From NCBI GenBank assembly GCA_039707465.1, contig CM077647.1, positions 113,954,110 through 114,018,109 of the forward strand: a DNA stretch of 64,000 bases. Reading direction: 5' to 3'. Below are positions 1 to 13,108 of the stretch, piece after piece (the stretch's first letter is position 1; the number at the start of each line of letters is the position of its first letter). A program made the position numbers and the translations under genes. The notes under the pieces are model-generated. The model saw only the letters and a program-made list of their open reading frames with translations. It searched no databases and was not told the DNA's origin. This stretch comes from Rhabdophis nuchalis (Eukaryota > Chordata > Lepidosauria > Squamata > Natricidae).

Positions 1-2500
1 TTTTTGACCAATACTTACCCCTCTTTTTTTAGCCAATACTCCTCTTTTATTGGCTAATGCTTACTCCCCTTTTAGCCAATACTTACTACTCTTTTTTTGG
101 CCAATACTTAATCCTACTTTTTTGTCCAATACTTTCCCCAGTTTTTTTGGCCAATACTTACTCCTCCTTTTTTGGCCAAAACTTACTTTTCCTTTTTTAG
201 CCAATACTTAATCCTCTTTTTTTGACCAATACTTACTCCTCTTTTTTGAACCAATACTCCTTTTTTATTGGCCAATACTTACTCCTCTTTATTTGGCCAA
301 TACTCCTCTTTTTTGGCCAATACTTACTCCTCTTTTTTAGCCAATACTCCTCTTTTATTGGCCAATATTTACTTCTCCTTTTTTGGCCAATACTCCTCTT
401 TTATTGGCCAATATTTATTCCTCTTTTTTTGGCCAATACTCCTCTTTTTTGGCCAATACTTACTCCTCTTTTCTTGGCCAATGCACCTCTTTTTTGGCCA
501 ATACTTACTCCTCTTTTTTTGACCAATACTTACCCCTCTTTTTTTAGCCAATACTCTTTTATTGGCTAATGCTTACTCCCCTTTTAGCCAATACTTACTA
601 CTCTTTTTTTGGCCAATACTTACTTCTCTTTTTTGAACCAATACTCCTTTTTTATTGGCCAATACTTACTCCTCTTTTTTTGGCCAACCCTACTCTTTTA
701 TTGGCCAACATTTACTCCTCTTTTTATGGCCAATACTTACCATTTTTATGGTGAATACATACTCCTCTTTTTAATACAAATACTTACATCTCTTTTTTTG
801 ACCAATACTTAATCCTACTATTTTGTCCAATACTTCCCCAGTTTTTTTGGCCAATACTTACTCCTCCTTTTTTGGCCAAAACTTACTCTTCCTTTTTTAG
901 CCAATACTTAATCCTCTTTTTTTGACCAATACTTACTCCTCTTTTTTGAACCAATACTCCTTTTTTATTGGCCAATACTTACTCCTCTTTATTTGGCCAA
1001 TACTCCTCTTTTTTGGCCAATACTTACTCCTCTTTTTTAGCCAATACTCCTCTTTTATTGGCCAATATTTACTTCTCCTTTTTTGGCCAATACTCCTCTT
1101 TTATTGGCCAATATTTATTCCTCTTTTTTTGGCCAATACTCCTCTTTTTTGGCCAATACTTACTCCTCTTTTCTTGGCCAATGCACCTCTTTTTTGGCCA
1201 ATACTTACTCCTCTTTTTTTGACCAATACTTACCCCTCTTTTTTTAGCCAATATTCCTCTTTTATTGGCTAATGCTTACTCCCCTTTTAGCCAATACTTA
1301 CTACTCTTTTTTTGGCCAATACTTACTTCTCTTTTTTGAACCAATACTCCTTTTTTATTGGCCAATACTTACTCCTCTTTTTTTTGGCCAATACCCCTCT
1401 TTTTTGGCCAATGCTTACTCCTCTTTTTTTGACCAATACTTACCCCTCTTTTTTAGCCAATACTCCTCTTTTATTGGCCAATATTTACTTCTCCTTTTTT
1501 TCGCCAATATTCCTCTTTTATTGGCCAATATTTATTCCTCTTTTTTTGGCCAATACTCCTCTTTTTTGGCCAATACTTACTCCTCTTTTCTTGGCCAATG
1601 CACCTCTTTTTTGGCCAATACTTACTCCTCTTTTTTTGACCAATACTTACCCCTCTTTTTTTAGCCAATACTCCTCTTTTATTGGCTAATGCTTACTCCC
1701 CTTTTAGCCAATACTTACTACTCTTTTTTTGGCCAATACTTAATCCTACTTTTTTGTCCAATACTTTCCCCAGTTTTTTTGGCCAATACTTACTCCTCCT
1801 TTTTTGGCCAAAACTTACTTTTCCTTTTTTAGCCAATACTTAATCCTCTTTTTTTGACCAATACTTACTCCTCTTTTTTGAACCAATACTCCTTTTTTAT
1901 TGGCCAATACTTACTCCTCTTTATTTGGCCAATACTCCTCTTTTTTGGCCAATACTTACTCCTCTTTTTTAGCCAATACTCCTCTTTTATTGGCCAATAT
2001 TTACTTCTCCTTTTTTGGCCAATACTCCTCTTTTATTGGCCAATATTTATTCCTCTTTTTTTGGCCAATACTCCTCTTTTTTGGCCAATACTTACTCCTC
2101 TTTTCTTGGCCAATGCACCTCTTTTTTGGCCAATACTTACTCCTCTTTTTTTGACCAATACTTACCCCTCTTTTTTTAGCCAATACTCTTTTATTGGCTA
2201 ATGCTTACTCCCCTTTTAGCCAATACTTACTACTCTTTTTTTGGCCAATACTTACTTCTCTTTTTTGAACCAATACTCCTTTTTTATTGGCCAATACTTA
2301 CTCCTCTTTTTTTGGCCAACCCTACTCTTTTATTGGCCAACATTTACTCCTCTTTTTATGGCCAATACTTACCATTTTTATGGTGAATACATACTCCTCT
2401 TTTTAATACAAATACTTACATCTCTTTTTTTGACCAATACTTAATCCTACTTTTTTGTCCAATACTTTCCCCAGTTTTTTTGGCCAAGACTTACTCCTCC
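1..2500 (+). repeat. 1632-bp-offset HOR repeat
   Basis: The opening 870 bp recur from about 1633 to 2500 with an offset of 1632 bp. The marker variants match in order: ggctaatgctt, agccaatacttactactc, gtccaatactttccccag, ggccaaccctac and the ttaatacaaatac spacer. A further partial copy of the same order continues from about 2690 to 3550. This shows a HOR larger than the 700-bp repeat. Confidence 0.75.
115..1385 (+). repeat. 700-bp-spaced direct repeat of satellite HOR
   Basis: About 570 bp at 115-685 recurs almost unchanged at 815-1385, offset exactly 700 bp. The match includes the rare variants gtccaatact..ccccag, ggccaaaactt and gaaccaatactcc. The copies part company near 685/1385, where one continues into ggccaaccctac and the other into ggccaatacccc. 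Confidence 0.8.
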
Positions 2501-5500
2501 TTTTTTGGCCAAAACTTAGTCTTCCTTTTTTAGCCAATACTTAATCCTCTTTTTTAGCCAATACTCCTCTTTTATTGGCCAATATTTACTTCTTCTTTTT
2601 TGGCCAATACTCCTCTTTTATTGGCCAATATTTATTCCTCTTTTTTTGGCCAATACTCCTCTTTTTTGGCCAATACTTACTCCTCTTTTCTTGGCCAATG
2701 CACCTCTTTTTTGGCCAATACTTACTCCTCTTTTTTTGACCAATACTTACCCCTCTTTTTGTAGCCAATACTCCTCTTTTATTGGCTAATGCTTACTCCC
2801 CTTTTAGCCAATACTTACTACTCTTTTTTTGGCCAATACTTACTTCTCTTTTTTGAACCAATACTCCTTTTTTATTGGCCAATACTTACTCCTCTTTTTT
2901 TGGCCAATACCCCTCTTTTTTGGCCAATACTTACTCCTCTTTTTTTGACCAATACTTACCCCTCTTTTTTAGCCAATACTCCTCTTTTATTGGCCAATAT
3001 TTACTTCTCCTTTTTTTCACCAATATTCCTCTTTTATTGGCCAATATTTATTCCTCTTTTTTTGACCAATACTCCTCTTTTTTGGCCAATACTTACTCCT
3101 CTTTTCTTGGCCAATGCACCTCTTTTTTGGCCAATACTTACTCCTCTTTTTTTGACCAATACTTACCCCGCTTTTTTTAGCCAATACTCCTCTTTTATTG
3201 GCTAATGCTTACTCCCCTTTTAGCCAATACTTACTACTCTTTTTTGGCCAATACTTACTTCTCTTTTTTGAACCAATACTCCTTTTTTATTGGCCAATAC
3301 TTACTCCTCTTTTTTTGGCCAACCCTACTCTTTTATTGGCCAACATTTACTCCTCTTTTTATGGCCAATACTTACCTTTTTTATGGTGAATACATACTCC
3401 TCTTTTTAATACAAATACTTACATCTCTTTTTTTGACCAATACTTAATCCTACTTTTTTGTCCAATACTTTCCCCAGTTTTTTTGGCCAATACTTACTCC
3501 TCTTTTTTTGACCAATACTTACCCCTCTTTTTTTAGCCAATACTCCTCTTTTATTGGCTAATGCTTACTCCCCTTTTAGCCAATACTTACTACTCTTTTT
3601 TTGGCCAATACTTAATCCTCTTTTTATGGCGAATACTTACTCTTTTTATGGTGAATACATACTCCTCTTTTTGGCAAATACTTACACCTCTCTTTTTGTC
3701 CAATACTTTCTCCAGTTTTTTTGGCCAATACTTACTCCTCCTTTTTTGGCCAATACTTACTCCTCCTTTTTTAGCTAATACTTAACCCTCTTTTTTTGAC
3801 CAATACTTACACCTCTTTTTTGGGCCAATACTCCGTTTTTATTGGCCAATAATTACACCTCTTTTTTTGGCCAATATTCCTCTTTTTTGGCCAATATTTA
3901 CTCCTCTTTTTTTGGCCAATACTCCTCTTTTTTTGACCAATACTTACCCCTCTTTTTTTGACCAATACATACCCCTCTTTTTTTAGCCAATACTCCTCTT
4001 TTATTGGCCAATATTTACTCCTCTTTTTTCGGCCAATACTCCTCTTTTATTGGCCAATATTTATTCCTCTGTTTTTGGCCAACACTACTCTTTTTTGGCC
4101 AATACTTACTCCTCTTTTTTTGACCAATACTTACCCCTCTTTTTTTGGCCAATACTCCTCTTTTTTGGCCAACACTAATTCCTTTTTTTAACCAATATTA
4201 CCCTTCTTTTTTTGGCCAATGCTTAAACCTTCTTTTTTCGCCAATACTTACTCCTTTTATATGACCAATTCTTACCCCTCCTTTTTTGGACAATACTTAT
4301 TCCTCTTTTTATGGCCAACACTTATTCCTCTTTTTATGGCCAATACTTACTCCCCTTTTTGGCCAATACTTACTCCTCCTTTTTTGGTGAATACTTACAA
4401 CTCTTTTTTTGGCCAATAGTCCTCTTTTATTGGCCAACACTAATTCCTTTTTTTTAACCAATACTTACCCCTCTTTTTTTGGCCAATACTTATTCCTCTT
4501 TTTATGGCCAATATTTGTACTCCTACATTTTTGGCCAATACTTACTCCCCCTTTTTGGCCAATACTAATTCCTTTTTTTTACCAATACTTACCCCTCTTT
4601 TTTTGTCCAACACTACTCTTTTATTGGCCAATACTTAATCCTTCTTTTTTGGGCAATACTTACTTCTCCTTTTTTGGTGAATACTTACGACTCTTTTTTT
4701 GGCCAATACTCCTCTTTTTATGGCTAATACTTACCCCCCTTTTTTGGCCAATACTTACTCCTCATTTTTTGGTGAATACTTACGACTCTTTTTTTGGCCA
4801 ATACTCCTCTTTTATTGGCCAATATTTATTCCTCTTTTTTTGGCCAATACTCCTCTTTTTTGGCCAATACATAATCCTCCTTTTTTGGCCAATACTTACT
4901 TATTCCCCCTTTGTTGGCCAATACTTATTCCATTTTTTTGACCAATACTTCCCCCTCTTTTTTTGTCCAATACTTAATCCTCCTTTTTTGTCCAATAATT
5001 TTTCCTCTTTTTATGGCCAACACTTACTCCTCTTTTTATGGCTAATACTTAACTACTCTTTTTTTGGCCAATACTTACTCCTCCTTTTTTGGCAAATACT
5101 AATTCCTTTTTTTTTTTACCAATACTTACTCCACTTTTTATGGTGAATACTTACTCCTCTTTTTAATGCAAATACTTACAACTCTTTTTTTGGGCAATAC
5201 TTATTCCTCTTTTTATGGCCAATACTTACTCCTCTTTTTATGGTGAATACTTACTCCTCTTTTTAATGCAAATACTTACAACTCTTTTATTGGCCAATAC
5301 TTACTCCTCTTTTTTCGGCCAATACTCCTCTTTTTTGGACAACACTAATTCCTTTTTTTTAACCAATACTTACCCCTCTTTTTTTGGCCAATACTTACCC
5401 CTCCTTTTCTGGACAATACTTATTCCTCTTTTTATGGCCAATACTGGTACTCCTACTTTTTTGGGCAATACTTACTCCCCTTTTTTGGCCAATACTAATT

Positions 5501-6438
5501 CCTTTATTTTTTGACCAATACTTACCCCTCTTTTTTTTGGCCAACCCTACTCTTTTATTGGCCAATACTTACTCCTTCTTTTTTGGGCAATACTTACTTC
5601 TCCTTTTTGGGGAAATAATTACCCCTCTTTTTCGGCCACACTCCTCTTTTTATGGCCAATACTCCCCTTTTTTGGCCAATACTTACTCCTCCTTTTTTGG
5701 TGAATACTTACGACTCTTTTTTTGGCCAATACTCCTCTTTTATTGGCCAATATTTACTCCTCTTTTTTTGGCCAATACTCCTCTTTTTCGGCCAACACTA
5801 ATTCCTTTTTTTTAACCAATACTTACTCCTCTTTTTTTGGCCAATACTTACTGCTCTTTTTTTGGCCAATACCTACTTTTCTTTTTATGGCCAATACTTA
5901 CTCTTTTTATGGTGAATACATACTCCTCTTTTTAATGCAAATGCTTACACCTCTTTTTTTGACCAATACTTAATCCTCCTTTTTTGTCCAATACTTTCTC
6001 CACTTTTTTTGGCCAATACTTACTCCTCCTTTTTTGGCCAGTACATAGTCGTCTTTTTATGGTGAATACTTACTCGTCTTTTTACTAAAAATACTTATAC
6101 CTCTTTTTTGTCCAATACTTAATCCTCCTTTTTTGGCCAATACTTACTCCCCCATTCTTGGCCAATACTTATTCCATTTTTTTTGACCAATACTTACCCC
6201 TCTTTTTTGACCAATACTTACCCCTCTTTTTTTAGCCAATACTCCTCTTTTATTGGCCAATACTTACTCCCCTTTCAGCCAATACTTACTCCTCCTTTTT
6301 TGGCCAATACCCACTACTCTTTTTTTGGCCAATACTCCTCTTTTTTGGACAACACTAATTCCTTTTTTTTAACCAATACTTATCCCTCTTTTTTTGACCA
6401 ATACTTAAACCTCCTTTTTTGGCCAATACTTACTCCTT

Positions 6439-6490
6439 TTATTTAATAATAATCTTTATTGTCATTGTAAAAATTACAATGAAATTATTT
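6439..6490 (-). mobile_element. 40-bp retroposon 3'-end fragment with 6-bp target duplication
   Basis: The satellite is interrupted by 40 bp of foreign DNA (6445-6484), flanked on both sides by TTATTT (6439-6444 and 6485-6490). The uninterrupted form (cttttatttgaccaatac) occurs elsewhere in the satellite, for example near 7677-7690. On the minus strand the insert holds a perfect 9-bp hairpin (6462-6470 with 6474-6482, loop AAA), then AATAAA (6460-6455), then an ATT-repeat tail. Hairpin, polyadenylation-like hexamer and short-repeat tail fit the extreme 3' end of a non-LTR element. The family is not identified. Confidence 0.7.
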
Positions 6491-9400
6491 GACCAATACT
6501 TACCCCTCCTTTTTTGGACAATACCAATTCCTCTTTTTATGGCCAATATTTGTACTCCTACTTTTTTGGGCAATACTTACTCTCCTTTATATGGCCAATA
6601 CTTGAACTCCTACTTTTTTGGGCAATACTTACTTCCCTTCTTTGGCCAATACTAATTCCTTTATTTTTTGACCAATACTTACCCCTCTTTTTTTGGCCAA
6701 CACTACTCTTTTATTGGCCAATAGTTACTCCTTCTTTTTTGGGCAATACTTACTTCTCCTTTTTTGGGAAATAATTACCCCTCTTTTTTTGGCCACACTC
6801 CTCCTTTTATGGCCAATACTTACTCCCCTTTTTTGGCCAATATTTATTCCTCTTTTTTTGGCCAATACTCCTCTTTTTTGGCCAACACTAATTCCTTTTT
6901 TTAAACCAATACGTACTCTTTTTTTGGCCAATACTTATTCCTCTTTTTATGGCCAATACTTACTTTTTTTATGGTGAGTACATACTCCTCTTTTTAATGC
7001 AAATACTTACACCTCTTTTTTTGACCAATACTTAATCCTCCTTTTTTGTCCAATACTTCCCCAGTTTTTTTGGCCAATACTTACTCCTCCTTTTTTGGCC
7101 AAAACTTACTCCTCCTTTTTTAGCCAATACTTAATCCTCTTTTTTTGACCAATACTTACTCCTCTTTTTTGAACCAATACTCCTTTTTTATTGGCCAATA
7201 CTTATTCCTCTTTTTTGGCCAATATTCCTCTTTTTTGGCCAATACTTACTCCTCTTTTTTTGACCAATACTTACCCCTCTTTTTTAGCCAATACTCCTCT
7301 TTTATTGGCCAATATGTATTTCTCCTTTTTTTGGCCAATACTCCTCTTTTATTGGCCAATATTTATTCCTCTTTTTTTGGCCAATACTCCTCTTTTTTGG
7401 CCAATACTTACTCCTCTTTTTTTTGGCCAATGCACCTCTTTTTTGGCCAATACTTACTTCTCTTTTTTTGACCAATACTTACCCCTCTTTTTTTAGCCAA
7501 TACTCCTCTTTTATTGGCCAATGCTTACTCCCCTTTTAGCCGATACTTACTACTCCTTTTTTAGCCAATGCTTACTACTCTTTTTTGGCCAACACTAATT
7601 CCTTTTTTTTAACCAATACTTACCCCTCTTTTTTTGGCCAATACTTAAACCTCCTTTTTTGGCCAATACTTACTCCCTTTATTTGACCAATACTTACCCC
7701 TCCTTTTTGGACAATATTTATTCCTCTTTTTATGGTCAATATTTGTACTCCTACTTTTTTGAGCAATACTTACTCTCCTATGTATGGCCAATACTCCTAC
7801 TTTTTTGGGCAATACTTACTTCCCTTTTTTGGCCAATACTAATTCCTTTATTTTTTGACCAATACTTACCCCTCTTTTATTGGCCAACCCTACTCTTTTA
7901 TTGGCCAATACTTACTCCTTCTTCTTTGTGCAATACTTACTTCTCCTTTTTTGGGAAATAATTAGCCCTCTTTTTTTGGCCACACTCCTCTTTTTATGGC
8001 CAATACTTACTCCTCTTTTTTGGTCAATACTTACTCCTTTTTTGGTGAATACTTACGACTCTTTTTTTGGCCAATACTCCTCTTTTATTGGCCAATATTT
8101 ACTCCTCTTTTTTGGCCAAGACTAATTCCTTTTTTTAAACTAATACTTACTCCTCTTTTTTTGGCCAATTCTTACTCCTCTTTTTATGGCCAATACTTAC
8201 TCTTTTTATGGTGAATACATACTCCTCTTTTTGGCAAATACTTACACCTCTTTTTTTGACCAATACTTAATCCTCCTTTTTTGGCCAATACTTAATCCTC
8301 CTTTTTTAGCTAATACTTAAGCCTCTTTTTTTGACCAATACTTACTCCTCTTTTTTGGGCCAATACTCCTTTTTTATTGGCCAATAATTACTCCTCTTTT
8401 TTTGGCCAATATTCCTCTTTTTTGGCCAATATTTACTCCTCTTTTTTTGGCCAATACTCCTCTTTTTTGGACAATACTTACTCCTCTTTTTTTGACCAAT
8501 ACTTACCCCTCTTTTTTTAGCCAATACTCCTCTTTTATTGGCCAATATTTACTCCTCTTTTTTGGGCCAATACTCCTCTTTTATTGGCCAATATTTATTC
8601 CTCTTTTTTGGCCAATACTCCTCTTTTTTGGCCAATACTTACTCCTCTTTTTTTGACCAATACTTACCCCTCTTTTTTTAGCCAATACTCCTCTTTCATT
8701 GGCCAATATTTACTCCTCTTTTTTTGGCCAATACTCCTCTTTTTTGGCCAACACTAATTCCTTTTTTTAAACCAATACTTACCCCTCTTTTTTTGGCCAA
8801 AACGTAAACCTCCTTTTTTCGAAAATACTTACTCCTTTTATTTGACCAATACTTACCCCTCCTTTTTTGGACAATACTTATTCCTCTTTTTATGGCCAAC
8901 ACCTACTCCTCTTTTTGTGGCCAATACTTGTACTCCTACTTTTTTGGGCAATACTTACTCCCCTTTTTTTGCCAATACTAATTCCTTTTTTTGGACCAAT
9001 ACTTACTCCTCTTTTTTTGGCCAACACTGCTCTTTTATTAGCCAATACTTACTCCTTTTTTGGGCAATACTTACTTCTCCTTTTTTGGGCAATAATTACC
9101 CTTCTTTTTTTGGCCACACTCCTCTTTTTTTGGCCAATACGTACTCCTCCTTTTTTGGCCAGTACTTACTCCTCTTTTTTTGGCCAATACTTACTTTTTT
9201 ATGGTAAATACATACTCCTTTTTTAAATGCAAATACTTACACCTCTTTTTTTGACCAATACTTAATCCTCCTTTTTTGTCCAATACTTTCTCCACTTTTT
9301 TTGGCCAATACTTACTCCTCTCTTTATGGTGAATACTTACTCCTCTTTTTAATGCAAATACTTACAACTCTTTTTTTGGGCAATACTTATTCCTCTTTTT

Positions 9401-10008
9401 TTGGCCAATACTCCTCTTTTTTGGCCAATACTTACTCCTCTTTTTTTGGCCAATGATCTTCTTTTTGGCCAATACTTACTCCTCTTTTTTTGACCAATAC
9501 TTACCACTCTTTTTTTTAGCCAATACTCCTCTTTTATTGGCCAATATTTACTCCTCTTTTTTTGGCCAATACTCCTCTTTTTTGGCCAACACTAATTCCT
9601 TTTTTTAACCAATATTACCCTTCTTTTTTTGGCCAATGCTTAAATCTTCTTTTTTCGCCAATACTTAATCCTTTTATATGACCAATTCTTACCCCTTCTT
9701 TTTTGGCCAATACTTACTCCTCCTTTTTGTGTGAATACTTACTATTTTTTTGGCCAATACTCCTCTTTTTTTGGCCAATATTTACTCCTCTTTTTTTGGC
9801 CAACACTAATTCCTTTTTTTAAACCAATACTTACCCCTCTTTTTTTGGCCAATACGTAAACCTCCATTTTTCGAAAATACTTACTCCTTTTATTTGACCA
9901 ATACTTACCCCTCCTTTTTTGGACAATACTTATTCCTCTTTTTATGGCCAGCACATACTCCTCTTTTTGTGGCCAATACTTGTACTCCTACTTTTTTGGG
10001 CAATACTT

Positions 10009-10012
10009 ACTT
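10009..10012 (+). repeat. Target-site duplication ACTT, left side of CR1
   Basis: ACTT ends the left satellite flank at 10009-10012 and reappears at 14610-14613, immediately outside the 5' end of the CR1. Removing the element and one copy restores a normal satellite monomer junction. Confidence 0.75.
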
Positions 10013-10028
10013 ACAATACAATAGCAGA

Positions 10029-10062
10029 GTTGGAAAGGACCTTGTAGGTCTTCTAGTCCAAC
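10029..10062 (-). promoter_or_regulatory. CR1 3'-UTR stem-loop
   Basis: Outer stem GTTGGA (10029-10034) pairs with TCCAAC (10057-10062). Inner stem GACCT (10038-10042) pairs with AGGTC (10046-10050) over a 3-base loop. CR1-group elements keep such a hairpin just before the 3' tail, where the reverse transcriptase is thought to recognise the RNA. The tail beyond it reads tattgtattg on the minus strand and stops at 10013, next to the target duplication. Confidence 0.75.
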
Positions 10063-10082
10063 CCCCTGCATGGGCAGGAACC

Positions 10083-12950
10083 TTATACCATTTCAGACAA
10101 ATGGCTGTCTAACATCTTTTTAAAGACTTCCAGGGTTGGGGCATTCACAACTGCTGGAGGCAAGCTGTTCCAGACGTTAATTGTTCTTACTGTTAGGAAA
10201 TTTCTCCTTAGTTCTAAGTTGCTTCTCTCCTTGGTTAGTTTCCACCCATTGCTCCTTGTCCTGACCCCAGGTGCCTTGGAGAAAAGTTTGACTCCCTCTT
10301 CTTTGTGGCACCCTCTGAGATATCGGAACACTGCTATCATGTCTCCCCTGGTCCTTCTCTTCATCAAACTAGACATACCCAGCTCCTGCAGCCGTTCTTC
10401 ATATGTCTTAGTCTCCAGTCCTCTAATCATCTTGGTTGCTCTTCTTTGCACTCTTTCCAGAGTCTCCACATCTTTTCTACATCGTGGCGACCAAAACTGT
10501 ATGCAGTATTCCAAGTGTGGCCTTACCAAGGCACTATACAGTGGCATTAACACTTCACGCGATCTAGATTCTATCCCTCTGTTGATGCAGCCTAAAACTG
10601 TGTTGGCTTTTTTGGCAGCTGCTGCACACTGCTGGCTCATATTTAAATGGTTGTCCACTAGGATTCCGAGATCCCTCTCACAGTTGCTACTATTGAGCAA
10701 GGTACCACCTATACTGTACTTGTGCATTTGGTTTTTCTTGCCTATATGTAGGACCTTACTTTTTTCACAATTGAATTTCATTTTATTAGACAGTGCCCAA
10801 TGTTCAAGTTTGTCTAGATCCTTCTGTATCTTAAGCCTATCTTCTGGAGTGTTGGCTATTCCTGCCAGCTTGGTGTCATCTGCGAATTTGATGAGTTCCC
10901 CATTTATCCCCTCATCCAAATCGTTGATGAAGATGTTAAAGAGTACTGGGCCTAAAACAGAGCCTTGGGGGACTCCACTGCATACTTCCTTCCATGTAGA
11001 TGCAGTTCCATTGAGGACTACACGTTGAGTGCGGTTGGTCAGCCAGTTACGAATCCATTTGGTGGTGCTGCTGTCTAACCCACAATTTTCTACTTTATCT
11101 AATAGTAGGTTATGGTCTACTTTATCAAATGCCTTACTGAAGTCCAGGTACATTATATCAACAGCATTCCTCTGGTCCACTGATTTTGTTACTTTGTCAA
11201 AGAATGCAATTAGATTCGTCTGGCATGATCTGTTTTTGACAAACCCATGTTGGCTTTTGGCTATTACTTTGTTTGCTTCTAGGTGTTCACTTATTTGTTG
11301 TTTAATTATCTTTTCCAGAATCTTTCCTGGTATTGAGGTCAGGCTGATGGGTCTATAGTTTCCTGGATCTGTTTTTTTTCCTTTTTTGAAGATGGGAACC
11401 ACATCTGCTCTTTTCCAGTCTTCTGGCAGTTCCCCGGTGCTCCAGGATCTCTGAAAGATATAGTTCAGTGGTTCTGAGATCTCGTCTGCCAGTTCCTTCA
11501 GAACCCTGGGGTGTAATCCATCCGGTCCTGGTGATTTGAACTCGTCCAGGGCAGACAGGTGCTCACTTACCATTTTCTTCCCTATTTCAACTTGTGTTCC
11601 TAATCTGATATTTGTGGTGCTGTTTTTGATTGATTGGACTGTTTTATCCCTTTGTGTAAAGACAGATGCAAAAAAAGAGTTAAATAGTTCTGCTTTCTCC
11701 CTGTTGCTTATCATCTTCTTGCCATTTTCTCCCAGCAGTGGACCAATTGTTTCCTTAACTTTTTTCTTATTTTTAACATGTTGGAAGAAGCTTTTTTTGT
11801 TATTTTTTACTTTTTTGGCAAGCCTTTCTTCATTGTGAGCCTTAGCTTTCCTCACTTCATCTTTACAGGCTCGGGCTATTTGCTGATATTTTGCCTTGGT
11901 TATGTCCCCCTTTTTCCACTTTTTATATTTATCCTTTTTGTCTTTCAATTTGTCAGAGAGTTCTTTATGCAGCCATGCTGGTTTCTTTTGGGAACTGTTA
12001 TTTTTCTTCTTCATTGGTATTGCGCTGGACTGGGCTTTTATAATCTCATTTTTCAAAATTTCCCAAGCTTCTTGAGTTGTTTTCCCCTTGAGGATTCTCA
12101 TCCATGGAATCCTTCCCAAGCTCTCTCTGAGTTTATTGAAATTAGCTCTCTTGAAGTCTAAGACTCTAGTTTGACTTTGTTCAACTACTTTTGTTTGCAT
12201 AATGTTGAATTCCAGTATTTCATGATCGCTTGCCCCCAAAGTTCCTGTAGCTTCTACACCTTCTATCATTTCCTCTCTGTTAGTGAGAATTAAGTCCAAT
12301 ATTGCTGATCCCCTTGTTCCCTTCTCTACCTTTTGGGAAACAAAGTTGTCTGCTAGGTTTGTTAGGAACCTGTTGGATCTTCCACTTGGTGCAGAGTTTG
12401 TTTCCCAATTGATGTCAGGGTAGTTAAAATCTCCCATTACTATTGCAGTGTGCTTCCTACATACCTTAGTTAGCTGGTTAGCAAAAAGTACATCCACTTC
12501 CTCTGCTTGGTTGGGTGGCCTGTAGTATAGACCTATGACAATATCATTCCCCCCCCAACCTTTAATATTGACCCAAATACATTCAAGATAGTTCTCGTCA
12601 TTGTTGTGCTCTATTTCTGTAGAGATGTAATTATTTCTTATATATAGTGCAACTCCACCTCCTCTTTTATTTGGTCTATTTCTTTTAAATAATTTAAATC
12701 CTTCTAGCTGTATGTTCCATTTGTGGGTTTCATCCCACCAAGTTTCTGTAATGGCAACAATATCGTATCTGCCCTCATTTACTTGAATTTCTAATTCACC
12801 CTGTTTATTCCTCATACTCTGTGCATTGGTGTATAGACATTTGAGTCCATTTTGATTGACCCTGTGTTTTCTGTCTACGAAACCTGTGTTATGCCTGACT
12901 GTGGTTCTCTTTGCCCCTATTTCTTTGCCACTTGTATGGTTCATGTACAT
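10083..12950 (-). CDS. CR1 ORF2: APE endonuclease / reverse transcriptase
   Basis: A 955-residue protein from an ATG at 12950; the length is usual for CR1 ORF2. It nicks target DNA and copies the element RNA at the nick (target-primed reverse transcription). The endonuclease spans about residues 37-250 and its expected active-site motifs are visible: TNAQS (N42), ITETW (E69), MGDFNYPDI (D174, N176), LDLILTN (D219) and SDH (241-243). A lysine-rich linker covers about 315-400. The RT spans about 470-720 with PGPDGLHP, NYRPISL, SQHGF, DFSKAFD (603-609), GVPQGSVLGP (659-668) and FADD (689-692). The C-terminal part holds RPHLEYC and RVQRRATKMIRGLE, standard for CR1. No stop or frameshift interrupts it. 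It follows ORF1 after 158 bp. Whether it is active cannot be told from sequence alone. Confidence 0.95.
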   Translation of the reverse strand: MYMNHTSGKEIGAKRTTVRHNTGFVDRKHRVNQNGLKCLYTNAQSMRNKQGELEIQVNEGRYDIVAITETWWDETHKWNIQLEGFKLFKRNRPNKRGGGVALYIRNNYISTEIEHNNDENYLECIWVNIKGWGGNDIVIGLYYRPPNQAEEVDVLFANQLTKVCRKHTAIVMGDFNYPDINWETNSAPSGRSNRFLTNLADNFVSQKVEKGTRGSAILDLILTNREEMIEGVEATGTLGASDHEILEFNIMQTKVVEQSQTRVLDFKRANFNKLRESLGRIPWMRILKGKTTQEAWEILKNEIIKAQSSAIPMKKKNNSSQKKPAWLHKELSDKLKDKKDKYKKWKKGDITKAKYQQIARACKDEVRKAKAHNEERLAKKVKNNKKSFFQHVKNKKKVKETIGPLLGENGKKMISNREKAELFNSFFASVFTQRDKTVQSIKNSTTNIRLGTQVEIGKKMVSEHLSALDEFKSPGPDGLHPRVLKELADEISEPLNYIFQRSWSTGELPEDWKRADVVPIFKKGKKTDPGNYRPISLTSIPGKILEKIIKQQISEHLEANKVIAKSQHGFVKNRSCQTNLIAFFDKVTKSVDQRNAVDIMYLDFSKAFDKVDHNLLLDKVENCGLDSSTTKWIRNWLTNRTQRVVLNGTASTWKEVCSGVPQGSVLGPVLFNIFINDLDEGINGELIKFADDTKLAGIANTPEDRLKIQKDLDKLEHWALSNKMKFNCEKSKVLHIGKKNQMHKYSIGGTLLNSSNCERDLGILVDNHLNMSQQCAAAAKKANTVLGCINRGIESRSREVLMPLYSALVRPHLEYCIQFWSPRCRKDVETLERVQRRATKMIRGLETKTYEERLQELGMSSLMKRRTRGDMIAVFRYLRGCHKEEGVKLFSKAPGVRTRSNGWKLTKERSNLELRRNFLTVRTINVWNSLPPAVVNAPTLEVFKKMLDSHLSEMV

Positions 12951-13108
12951 GGTATGGCACCCACTGTTAATTGTTTGGTTTTGCTTGACAGCAGTGTTGA
13001 TAATATTACCTGCACAATTATCTATGTTACACGCACTGATAACCCTATGAATTTTAGTTTGCTGGGGACAGAAATATTCTTTATCTATTGATTCTCTGTC
13101 CCCACTAT

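Larger units (their letters stand above)
1..10012 (+). repeat. CCAAT/T-tract satellite array, block 1
   Basis: Continuous tandem satellite. Two monomer lengths alternate: a long one (about 25 bp: GGCCAATACTT, ACTCCTC, 6-8 T) and a short one (about 20 bp, lacking the TTACT segment). The head varies (ggcc, gacc, agcc, gtcc, gggc, ggtga). Block 1 is the most diverged part: it has many single-base variants and irregular order, with clear HOR structure only in the first 3.5 kb. No gene is present. The open frames on both strands exist because the monomers lack stop codons in some frames and long plus short is about 45 bp (15 codons). I do not recognise it as a named satellite family. Confidence 0.93.
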
